Position numbers and translations under genes: made by a program | The notes under the pieces: generated by a model | Seen by the model: the letters and a program-made list of their open reading frames with translations, nothing else | What the model was told of the DNA's origin: nothing | Databases searched by the model: none | From: an uncultured Megasphaera sp. | GTDB lineage: Bacteria > Bacillota > Negativicutes > Veillonellales > Megasphaeraceae | NCBI GenBank assembly: GCA_934193515.1 | Contig: CAKPVJ010000015.1 | Location: 1 to 49,782 of the forward strand | DNA length: 49,782 nucleotides | Direction of reading: 5' to 3' | Part shown: piece by piece, positions 34,164-41,656 of the stretch | Position numbering within the stretch: position 1 is the stretch's first letter | How the letters are laid out: the number at the start of each line of letters is the position of its first letter

Positions 34164-34237
34164 TTTTATAACCCCTTTCCCGCTAAAACACCCTCTGCCG
34201 GCAGCCTGCCGATTTTCAGACCTGCAGTTTGTAATAG

Positions 34238-34323
34238 AAAAAAAACGACGACAGCATCTGTCAAAGACACCCTCGTCGCTTTTATCATGATTACATCATA
34301 CCATGTCGATTTTCATCTTTCAA
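34238..34323 (-). promoter_or_regulatory. Promoter and leader terminator of the TIGR04076 gene
   Basis: TTGAAA (34323-34318), 17 bases, TATGAT (34300-34295). Ten bases past the expected start a hairpin begins: CGACGA (34278-34273) pairs with TCGTCG (34251-34246), with an inner TGTC/GACA pair, and is followed by T8 (34245-34238). The ATG is 75 bases further on. The hairpin may attenuate this gene or terminate the small gene upstream. Confidence 0.55.
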
Positions 34324-34399
34324 TGGTTAGAAAACCGAATTTATTTTCTTTATATTTTCATGGTACCTGCTGTATTTTATTGCAATATACAGTTGTTTT

Positions 34400-34588
34400 T
34401 TATTTCATTTGTTCCGGAGAAACACGTAAGTACGAATTCATATCTACGGAAGACACTTTTGTTATTTTTACCGGTGCTTTAGCAGGAGCTGATTTACTGT
34501 TTACGCTGGCATTGACAGCACTTACTGCGCCGATGAGAAAATAAGCAGCAAAAATAGCGAAAACAACAAAACGTATGCTCTTAGTCAT
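34400..34588 (-). CDS. Small secreted or membrane protein of unknown function
   Basis: 62 aa. A basic start (MTKSIRF) is followed by a hydrophobic stretch (VVFAIFAAYFLIGAVSAVNA) that can be a signal peptide with AVNAS as a cleavage site, or a membrane anchor. The remainder is short, Ser/Lys/Pro-rich and hydrophilic. AAAGGAG stands 9 bases before the ATG, the main reason to accept it. No homologue recognised. Confidence 0.55.
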   Translation of the reverse strand: MTKSIRFVVFAIFAAYFLIGAVSAVNASVNSKSAPAKAPVKITKVSSVDMNSYLRVSPEQMK

Positions 34589-34860
34589 GATATAAGACTC
34601 CTTTATCTTTCAAAAAAATATAAAACAAACGCAAATATCGACACCATGTACGCAGGTCTCAATGTAGTTTGTTTATGCTTATATCATAACACTTGTAAGT
34701 TTAACTTTCAATATTTAAAGTTAAGTTCTCTTATTTGAGCTATTTTCAGTGCTATTATCTTAATATTTTAATGTTAACCATACTATTCTTTTCTCTTTTT
34801 AGATATATTTTATTTTTGCAATAGATGCCGTTTCCCACAAGTACGTTATCCTCTCTTCAC
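34589..34860. other. AT-rich spacer with an inverted repeat
   Basis: No gene seen in these 272 bases between the small membrane protein and the end of hydF. It contains an 8-bp inverted repeat TTAACTTT-N8-AAAGTTAA at 34701-34724, a possible operator for the small gene. No clear intrinsic terminator was found for the long operon ending at 34861. Confidence 0.5.
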
Positions 34861-36060
34861 TCAGGGAATCAACGCAGCCAAGGAAGGAAATACACGTAAA
34901 CTCCGTTTTAAAATGCCCTTCATATAGGCAATGGCAATGCCGTAATTGGTAATCGGAATGCCCTGAGCATGAGCATGCTGCATGCGAAACTGCATTTCCC
35001 GACCATTGAGCATACAGCCGCCGCAGTGAATGACCATGGCATAGGAAGACAAGTCATCAGGAAATTCCCGGCCGCTTGTCGTTTCAATTTGAATCCTTTT
35101 CCCTGTATATTCATGAATCCAGCGAGGCAGTTTTACTGTACCAATATCTTCACACTGCCGATGATGTGTACAGCCTTCCGAAATGAGAACGGTATCGCCG
35201 TCCTGCAGCCGGTCCAGCGCGGTTACGCCATGAACGGCTTCTTCTAAAAATCCCTTATGCCGGGCCATCAAAATAGAAAACGACGTCAATAAAATATCCT
35301 GCGGCGTATCGTTGGATACACTGGCAAAGGCCTGGCTGTCCGTAATGACTAAGGCCGGCTGTTTTCCCAATTGAGCTAACGTACGGCGCAGCTCATTTTC
35401 TTTGACGACGACAGCCGTGCAGTCTGCATCCAGCACGTCTCGAATCGTCTGCTGCTGCGGTAAAATAAGCCGTCCTTTGGGAGCTGCCGAGTCAATAGGC
35501 ACGACAAGCACGACAAACTCACCGGCATGAATTAAATCACTGACAAGCGGTGCAGATGTTTCTTGAGGCTTCAGCCGAGCTAATCGTTCTTTCAGCGCTG
35601 TAATTCCTTGCTTTGACAGCGCACTGACATATATTTCATCCTGAGCCGCCTTGGCATGACCAGTAAGGCAGTCCGATTTATTATAGACGATTAAATACGG
35701 AATTTGCCGTTTCTGGATAAGCTGCAGTATGTCCGTATCGCTCTGCGTCATACCTTCTGCCGCATCAATAACCAATACGGCGATGTCCGTTTTATGCAGC
35801 ACCTCTTGGGTCTTTTGCACGCGCAGTGTCCCTAACGAGCCGATATCATCAAACCCCGGCGTATCAATAATCACTACCGGCCCCAACGGCAGCAATTCCA
35901 TCGCTTTATAAACTGGGTCGGTCGTCGTTCCTTTCGTATCGGACACAATAGCCAGACTTTGTCCGGTAACTGCGTTGACGACACTGGACTTGCCGGCGTT
36001 GCGGCGTCCAAAAAAGCCAATATGAATCCGTTCCCCTGACGGCGTATCATTGAATCCCAT
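34861..36060 (-). CDS. hydF: [FeFe]-hydrogenase maturation GTPase HydF
   Basis: 399 aa, full length. The N-terminal GTPase domain has GRRNAGKSS (G1), DTPGFDD (G3) and NKSD (G4). A dimerisation domain follows. The C-terminal cluster domain has the HydF signature CTH (about residues 303-305) and HCGGC (about 353-357), the ligands of its [4Fe-4S] cluster. HydF is the scaffold that carries the diiron precursor into [FeFe] hydrogenase. It ends the twelve-gene operon, 5 bases after a nifK-like gene, with GGGGTG before the ATG. HydE and HydG, its normal partners, are absent from the operon and from the window. Confidence 0.95.
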   Translation of the reverse strand: MGFNDTPSGERIHIGFFGRRNAGKSSVVNAVTGQSLAIVSDTKGTTTDPVYKAMELLPLGPVVIIDTPGFDDIGSLGTLRVQKTQEVLHKTDIAVLVIDAAEGMTQSDTDILQLIQKRQIPYLIVYNKSDCLTGHAKAAQDEIYVSALSKQGITALKERLARLKPQETSAPLVSDLIHAGEFVVLVVPIDSAAPKGRLILPQQQTIRDVLDADCTAVVVKENELRRTLAQLGKQPALVITDSQAFASVSNDTPQDILLTSFSILMARHKGFLEEAVHGVTALDRLQDGDTVLISEGCTHHRQCEDIGTVKLPRWIHEYTGKRIQIETTSGREFPDDLSSYAMVIHCGGCMLNGREMQFRMQHAHAQGIPITNYGIAIAYMKGILKRSLRVFPSLAALIP

Positions 36061-36065
36061 ATGCG

Positions 36066-37283
36066 TTACACCCCTTTTACTTGTTTTACAAATTCAGCAA
36101 AGACTTCCGGCTTCATCAAATCAGGAATTTCATGTTGGTACATGCGGCCGGAAAATGCCTCGTGTCCCAGCGGTACCACACGGCTCCGGGCAGGACAAAC
36201 AGGCTGATACAATGGGTCAGCTATAATAATGTCTTTTTCCCTCAAGCACGCCTGCAGTTCCTGTTCGGACGCAATGCGGCAGTCTGTCTGCTGCAGCGTC
36301 TTTTCAGCCGGTTTCAACGGACACAGTACCTGCACAGGCACACCGACAGCCATTTCCAACGCAGCTGCCAAGGATGCCGCATACACACTTTCACCAATAA
36401 TGGCAAGATTCGCGTCCTCGGCACCAGTCCGCTGCAAACACGGATACTGATTTTCCCCTGTATGTACGGCCTGCAGCAATGCCTGACGCACCGTGTCTTG
36501 AAACGGTCCGATAGGCACCCCGACTACATACGGCTGGCCAAACCGTTCTTTCATAATGTTGGCCGCTTCCAGCCCCCCATAGGAAACGACTAGGTTGACG
36601 TTAGCCTGTCCTGCCATTTCAATTTCTTCCAGGCGGCTGCCCATAGCCCAAATACTGCGTACAGAAAATCCCTGTTTCGCAAGAAACCGCCGTATCGTTT
36701 TTTCACTGCCCTGATATGCAAAATCAAGCGGTGTCATTCCTATGACATTGACAGGAACAGCCTGTTTACTTTGTGAAGCAAAGACCGGCTGCCAAGAGCA
36801 GCAAAAATGGCCGGAGGCTGAAATAGGATTCTCTTTGACGATGTGGTTTGCCAGCAGCTGCAACGCCCAGGAAATCCCTTTTTCATAGGTTTCCATGCTG
36901 TTTGTCGTACCTGCAAAAGTCGGAATGCCTGTAGCATCTTCAATTTCCTGTGCCAAGGCCGGAAAATCAGTCCCCATCATCAAGGGCACAGGCGTACACA
37001 ACAAGACGATAAAACGAGGAGAAAACTGCCGAGCTCCTTCGATAACATCATGAACCAATTTTTCATCATTTCCCATGAGGGCATCCATTTCAGTCAGGCC
37101 GGAAATAAAAATTAAACTGTCTTTTTCATACCAGCGCGGCTCATCATGCGTCGTATACGTCGAATTGCATCCCGACGGATCGTGAATGACAATCATGCCG
37201 CCCAGCTCAAACAAGGCCGAGCAGACGCCAAAGGTATCTGCAGAATACGTCGCAATGCGGCTTACGGCTTCTCTCATAAACAT
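36066..37283 (-). CDS. Nitrogenase component 1-like protein, beta-type (set 1)
   Basis: 405 aa from the ATG at 37283 (MFMREAVSR); an ATG at 37277 overlapping the nifD-like stop (ATGA) is equally possible. The fold signature is nitrogenase NifK/NifE-like, with three Cys placed like the P-cluster ligands: GVCSALF, DPSGCNST and LLCTPVP. Specific to this pair of K-like proteins are the blocks HDEPRWY, MDALMGND and TPVPLMMGTD. It lacks the length and insertions of true NifK (about 510-520 aa). It probably forms a heterotetramer with the neighbouring D-like subunit and receives electrons from NifH-like 1. Reaction unknown. Confidence 0.8.
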   Translation of the reverse strand: MFMREAVSRIATYSADTFGVCSALFELGGMIVIHDPSGCNSTYTTHDEPRWYEKDSLIFISGLTEMDALMGNDEKLVHDVIEGARQFSPRFIVLLCTPVPLMMGTDFPALAQEIEDATGIPTFAGTTNSMETYEKGISWALQLLANHIVKENPISASGHFCCSWQPVFASQSKQAVPVNVIGMTPLDFAYQGSEKTIRRFLAKQGFSVRSIWAMGSRLEEIEMAGQANVNLVVSYGGLEAANIMKERFGQPYVVGVPIGPFQDTVRQALLQAVHTGENQYPCLQRTGAEDANLAIIGESVYAASLAAALEMAVGVPVQVLCPLKPAEKTLQQTDCRIASEQELQACLREKDIIIADPLYQPVCPARSRVVPLGHEAFSGRMYQHEIPDLMKPEVFAEFVKQVKGV

Positions 37284-38605
37284 GAAGCGCACCCCCATCC
37301 TTTGCGGCTGATATACGGCTTGGCTTCTTTTTCCGTATGATAGGCTTCCTGCAGCAGCTCTGCCAGCCGTAAAATGCCTGCATAATCACGCAGGCCGCTG
37401 CCTTCTACGATATTGACAAAATGCTTCGTGCCTGTAAAATAAGCCGCTTTTTGCCCTATAGCCAGTATGGGGCCTTCTGTCGTGCGGGCCAGACAGCGCA
37501 TATCGGCATGCCGTGTCGCATACAGCTGCAGCTGTGGATAATGCGATTGTATCCAGTAAAAATCCGCTTCATCTTCCGGGTTAGCCGCATCGGCATAGAT
37601 TCTTTTGACAGAAAACCCATGCTTGAGCAGCAAGCGGGCCAAGCTGAACGGACGCATCACTGCTGTGTAATCCACAGCAATCGGCATGTGTCCCAAACAC
37701 TGCCGTGCCTGCGCCAACGCCTCTTCGCACTGCTTTTTTTCTGCATCATACGAAGGGCATGCTATATGCAGGCACGAAGCCACAGCCTGCAAATTTTTCT
37801 CGATGTCTTCCATATCCCAACTGCTGGATACATAGATGAATTCTTGTCCCAGCCTTTTTTTCATGTCCGTCAAGCAGCCTTTGGCCAATGGTTCCTGTCC
37901 GATATTTAAACAGCTGGCCGCCATCGCTTCATACGCTTCATACGTGTCACAAGATGGCAGCTGATGTACGGCAATACCGTTCTGCTGCAGCAGAGACAGG
38001 AGTTCACACTCTTTCTGAACAGCCAGATTGCTGCCAACAATATTGACGCTGTCAGGACGCAGGGATGTTTTTTGCAGCAGACTGTACAACTGCCGCCGTG
38101 TCCGCATTTCTGCCGTCAAATCGGATTCCCGCCGAATGGGGTCCATCCAGCAGGCGACAAATTTCGTCTGCGTGTAGGTTTCCCGCAGCCGCCGATACAC
38201 GTCATCCATATCGCATCCCATAAAATGATGGACGCAGGACGGGTAGACAAAGCATGCCTTGGGCACATAGGGCTGCAGTCCGTTTAAAATCTCTCCTACA
38301 GCCTGCACGATCATATCTTCCATGGTACCGTCGTACAAATGATGTTCTTCAACGACGATAGATGAAAACCGATTCATGGTTCCCATTTCAGCAGCAGTCA
38401 AAACGACGCCGCGCAGACAGCCCAAGGCGCAAATATAAATCTGATGGGATTCAGGGACCAGCATATTCGTATGCACAATATTCCATGTTCCTCTGGCAGG
38501 AGGAGAATACTGCAGTCCATCATAAAAGAACGCCGAAAATGAGGCATCTTTTATGGGTATCACAGCTTCTGTTTCTTTTGTTTTTCTTCCCATTCGCTGC
38601 AGCAT
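37274..38605 (-). CDS. Nitrogenase component 1-like protein, alpha-type (set 1)
   Basis: 443 aa. Distant NifD/NifE-like protein: IYICALGCLRG (Cys59, Cys63), SIVVEEHHLYDG (the usual region before the EEKL/GGEE helix) and YPSCVHHFMGCDMDDV (Cys124, Cys131; equivalent of the C-P-T-GLIGDD loop). An unusual Cys pair closes the protein (GCASCL). Residues matching the FeMo-cofactor ligands of NifD are not seen. It starts 4 bases after nifH-like 1 with GAGGTG upstream, and its end overlaps the K-like gene. Part of an ATP-driven reductase module whose substrate is unknown; hydrogenase cofactor assembly is inferred from context. Confidence 0.8.
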   Translation of the reverse strand: MLQRMGRKTKETEAVIPIKDASFSAFFYDGLQYSPPARGTWNIVHTNMLVPESHQIYICALGCLRGVVLTAAEMGTMNRFSSIVVEEHHLYDGTMEDMIVQAVGEILNGLQPYVPKACFVYPSCVHHFMGCDMDDVYRRLRETYTQTKFVACWMDPIRRESDLTAEMRTRRQLYSLLQKTSLRPDSVNIVGSNLAVQKECELLSLLQQNGIAVHQLPSCDTYEAYEAMAASCLNIGQEPLAKGCLTDMKKRLGQEFIYVSSSWDMEDIEKNLQAVASCLHIACPSYDAEKKQCEEALAQARQCLGHMPIAVDYTAVMRPFSLARLLLKHGFSVKRIYADAANPEDEADFYWIQSHYPQLQLYATRHADMRCLARTTEGPILAIGQKAAYFTGTKHFVNIVEGSGLRDYAGILRLAELLQEAYHTEKEAKPYISRKGWGCASCL

Positions 38606-38609
38606 AGCA

Positions 38610-39365
38610 TCACCTCATCGCTTCCTGATAGACAGCCTGCGCCAGTGTTCGATATTCGTCCGCCATGGGACTGTCTGGAAAGGCTTCCAAAACCGTTTTT
38701 CCCAGCTCTTCCGCTTGTAATACGACATCACTGCGGTTCAATGAGCCGATAACGGACGCGTGAATATCCGCTGCCAATTCTTGTACTTTTTCTTCCTCAT
38801 GAGGCACACGGCGGCGATTTAAAATCAGGCCGCCAAGACGCGCATAGCCCCGCTGCTTAAAATGGTCTACCGCCATGGCAATATTGGCTGCTGCATGCAG
38901 TGCCATATTTTCTCCGGACGTGACGATAAAAACAGCGTCGGCATAGCCCTTTCGCATCGGCATAGAAAAACCGCCGCAGACTACATCTCCCAATACATCA
39001 TAAAACACCACATCAGGCCGGTATACTTCATAGGCGCCTTTTTCTTTCAACGTTTCCAAGGCGGCAATAATACCGCGTCCGGCACAGCCCATCCCCGGTG
39101 CCGGGCCGCCGGCTTCTACACAGACAATATTGCGATAGCCGACAGCCGCTATATCTTCCAGCGAAAAGGCTTTCTTTCGCTGCCGCATCAAATCGAGTAC
39201 CGTTTGCACCGGCTGACCGCCGCGCAGGCTGACTGTCGAATCAGCTTTCGGGTCGCAGCCGATCTGCATGACCTGCAGTCCTTTTTCTGCCAGGGCAGCC
39301 GCCATGTTGGAAACCGTCGTCGATTTGCCAATGCCGCCTTTTCCATAAACAGCTATTTTTATCAT
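38610..39365 (-). CDS. NifH-like iron protein (set 1)
   Basis: 251 aa from the ATG at 39365 (MIKIAVYGKGGIGKST). P-loop GKGGIGKST, GCDPKADST, GMGCAGRGI (first cluster Cys), VLGDVVCGGF (second cluster Cys) and ILNRR mark a complete NifH/BchL-type homodimeric ATPase with a bridging [4Fe-4S] cluster, which passes single electrons to a component 1 partner. At about 250 aa it is shorter than NifH (about 290), lacking the C-terminal extension. A TTG six codons upstream also opens the frame, but AAAGGTGGG is correctly placed only for the ATG. Immediately precedes its D-like and K-like partners. Confidence 0.93.
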   Translation of the reverse strand: MIKIAVYGKGGIGKSTTVSNMAAALAEKGLQVMQIGCDPKADSTVSLRGGQPVQTVLDLMRQRKKAFSLEDIAAVGYRNIVCVEAGGPAPGMGCAGRGIIAALETLKEKGAYEVYRPDVVFYDVLGDVVCGGFSMPMRKGYADAVFIVTSGENMALHAAANIAMAVDHFKQRGYARLGGLILNRRRVPHEEEKVQELAADIHASVIGSLNRSDVVLQAEELGKTVLEAFPDSPMADEYRTLAQAVYQEAMR

Positions 39366-39393
39366 CCAATCCCACCTTTCCAACCGCTAGTTT

Positions 39394-40398
39394 CTAACAA
39401 ATACGAGGCAGCAATTCGCCGCCCGGCGGCGGCAGCAACGTTTCTGCGCCAATTTCAGTCCGTACAATAACACGTCCCGGCTGTTCCGCCGTGACTTCGC
39501 CAATAATGGCCGCTTGTTTTGAATAGGGGCCTTTATGCAGTGTATCGACAATAGCCTGGGCTTTATTTTTCGGCGCAAAGACGACCAAACGGCCTTCGCA
39601 CGCTAAATACAGCGGTTCCAGTCCCAGCATGCCGCATACACCGCGCACCGATGGGTCTACAGGAACAGCTTGGCTGTCCAGCCGAATGCCCACCTGGCTC
39701 TGTCCGGCGATTTCATACAAAACCGTGCCGACGCCGCCGCGGGTCGCATCCCGAATGACGTGAATATCCTTCGTCGTTTCCAGCATGGACTGCACCGTCC
39801 CCCACAAAGGCGCACAGTCACTCGTGACATTGGCGTCAATGCCAAACTGATTGCGGGCCAGCAGTATCGTACAGCCATGGCGTCCTACGTCTCCGGTCAC
39901 AATGACAGCATCTCCCGGCTTGGCCTGGGCTCCCGACGTATGCACGCCGTCCATAATACGGCCAATGCCCGTTGTCGTAATAAACAGATGGTCTACCTGC
40001 CCTTTGCCGGCAACTTTGGTATCACCGGCTACAATGCGCACGCCGGCTTCTGCTGCTGTTTTTTCCATGGCTGCCGCATATTCTTCTACTTTAGCCAGCG
40101 GAAAGCCTTCTTCAATGACAAACGCACAAGACAGATACAGGGGCTGAGCTCCCATACAAGCCAAATCGTTCACAGTACCGCAAATACTCAGCTTGCCAAT
40201 ATTGCCTCCGGGAAATTCCGGCGGCGACACGATGAAGCCGTCCGTAGTAAAAGCCAAACGGGTATCGCCAAAAGGCAGCACTGCCGCATCATCACCAGTA
40301 AACTGAGGATTGGCAAAATGTGCTTTAAATACCGTATCGATTAATTCGGCAGTCTGTCTGCCGCCGGCGCCATGAGCCAGTGTTACTACATCATTCAT
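39394..40398 (-). CDS. hypE: Hydrogenase maturation protein HypE
   Basis: 334 aa from the ATG at 40398 (MNDVVTLAHGAGGR), which overlaps the hypD end and has GGAGG 8 bases upstream. AIR-synthase fold: AHGAGG, FTGDDAAVLPF, TTDGFIVSPPEFPGGNIG, ACMGAQPLYLS, VAGDTKV, DATRGGVGT. The C-terminus is PRIC, whose Cys is carbamoylated by HypF and dehydrated to thiocyanate to give cyanide ligands. The tail is intact, so HypE should be active. Last of the hyp block, 28 bases before nifH-like 1. Confidence 0.96.
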   Translation of the reverse strand: MNDVVTLAHGAGGRQTAELIDTVFKAHFANPQFTGDDAAVLPFGDTRLAFTTDGFIVSPPEFPGGNIGKLSICGTVNDLACMGAQPLYLSCAFVIEEGFPLAKVEEYAAAMEKTAAEAGVRIVAGDTKVAGKGQVDHLFITTTGIGRIMDGVHTSGAQAKPGDAVIVTGDVGRHGCTILLARNQFGIDANVTSDCAPLWGTVQSMLETTKDIHVIRDATRGGVGTVLYEIAGQSQVGIRLDSQAVPVDPSVRGVCGMLGLEPLYLACEGRLVVFAPKNKAQAIVDTLHKGPYSKQAAIIGEVTAEQPGRVIVRTEIGAETLLPPPGGELLPRIC

Positions 40399-41452
40399 GT
40401 AAAATTCCTCCATATTGATAATATGCTGAGCAGGCACCTTCATGAGATACCATGCAGGCTCCTACTGGATGCTCCGGTGTACAGCCTTTGCCAAACACAG
40501 GGCAGTCTGACGGTCTGCATTTCCCCTGCAGCACATCGCCACAGCGGCAGGCCGGATTGGCATGCCCATGCATACAAGGAACATCATATTTTTTGCGGGC
40601 ATCATACGCCGCATACGCTGGCTGCAGCCGCAGACCGGACTGCCGTATCATCCCCAGGCCGCGCCACTGCGAGTCGCACGGTTCCATTACGTCAGCCATC
40701 AGCTGTTGTCCTGCCAAACTTCCCGCTGCCGTAACGACACGGGGATAGCAATTTTTAAAAAACGGCTTGCCCTGGGGAAATTTTACCATAATGACGGCCA
40801 GGGCGGTCAGCAGCTCTTTGGCCGTAAAGCCAGCTACTACGCCGGATATACCTTCCTGTACCAACGCTTCGCAATGTTTGGTCCCTACGACAGCTTCTAC
40901 ATGGCCGGGATATAAAAACACATCGGCACTGCCTTTCAGGACCTCATAAGCCTGCGGCATCGTTTTGTTGGCCGTCAGAATAGAAAAGTTCGCAACGCCT
41001 TCTTCTCTTGCTTTTTTGACAGCCAGACAGCTTGCCGGCGTCGTCGTTTCAAAGCCAACGGATAAAAAGACAACGTCTTCATGACGATGCTCTTTCGCAT
41101 AAGCCAGCGCATCCAGCGGCGCATACACGACTTCAATATGCGCTCCCTGACTGCGTGCGCCAGCCAAACTCATTGTTGAACCGGGAACGCGAACCAAATC
41201 GCCAAAGGTGCAAATCGTCACGCCCTTGTGCAGTGCCAGCCAGACAGCTTCATCAATAAAATCAACCGGCGTCACGCAGACAGGACACCCCGGCCCGGAA
41301 ATCAGTTCTACTTGCGGCGGCAGAATCTGGCGGATGCCCAGGCGGAAAATTTCATGCGTATGGGTGCCGCAGACTTCCATAATGCGAATCGGCGGCCCGT
41401 CATACTGCCGAATGATTTCCAGCGCCGTCCGCTTTTTCTTCATTTCCATCAT
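40391..41452 (-). CDS. hypD: Hydrogenase maturation factor HypD
   Basis: 353 aa. HypD holds the iron on which two CN and one CO are assembled. Signature parts are present: MEVCGTHTHEIFRLGI (iron/cyanide-handling Cys), SGPGCPVCVTP (redox Cys pair), SVGFETTTPA, and the C-terminal [4Fe-4S] region with CRCGDVLQGKCRPSDCPVFGKGC and SHEGACSAYYQYG. The ATG overlaps the hypC stop (ATGA); a second ATG one codon later has better SD spacing from GGAGG. Confidence 0.96.
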   Translation of the reverse strand: MMEMKKKRTALEIIRQYDGPPIRIMEVCGTHTHEIFRLGIRQILPPQVELISGPGCPVCVTPVDFIDEAVWLALHKGVTICTFGDLVRVPGSTMSLAGARSQGAHIEVVYAPLDALAYAKEHRHEDVVFLSVGFETTTPASCLAVKKAREEGVANFSILTANKTMPQAYEVLKGSADVFLYPGHVEAVVGTKHCEALVQEGISGVVAGFTAKELLTALAVIMVKFPQGKPFFKNCYPRVVTAAGSLAGQQLMADVMEPCDSQWRGLGMIRQSGLRLQPAYAAYDARKKYDVPCMHGHANPACRCGDVLQGKCRPSDCPVFGKGCTPEHPVGACMVSHEGACSAYYQYGGILHE

Positions 41453-41655
41453 AAATCCTCCAAGATGTCGTCCGTTTCCTCTGTATCGTCATCGGTTATT
41501 TTGGCAATCGCCATGCCGGCATGCACCATGACATAGTCGCCGGGATCCAGATGGTCCATCAGTTCAGCAGATACTTCCCGCTTGGCGCCTGATGCATCCA
41601 CCAATGCCATACCGTTTTTTATCGTTACTACCCGTGCCGGTAATCCTACGCACAT
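41449..41655 (-). CDS. hypC: Hydrogenase assembly chaperone HypC
   Basis: 68 aa from the ATG at 41655. It begins MCVGLPARV with the essential Cys2 that binds iron with HypD. The core VDASGAKREVSAELMDHLDPGDYVMVHAGMAI is typical, and it ends in an unusually acidic tail (ITDDDTEETDDILEDL). AAGGAGG, located in the last codons of hypF, sets the start; the longer open frame to 41718 is the overlap with hypF. HypC normally also docks to the [NiFe] large subunit, for which no gene is present here. Confidence 0.96.
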   Translation of the reverse strand: MCVGLPARVVTIKNGMALVDASGAKREVSAELMDHLDPGDYVMVHAGMAIAKITDDDTEETDDILEDL

Positions 41656-41656
41656 A

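Noticed and set aside
39366..39383. TTG start six codons upstream for NifH-like 1
   Set aside because: Those codons contain the SD (AAAGGTGGG) for the ATG at 39365, which gives the normal NifH N-terminus.
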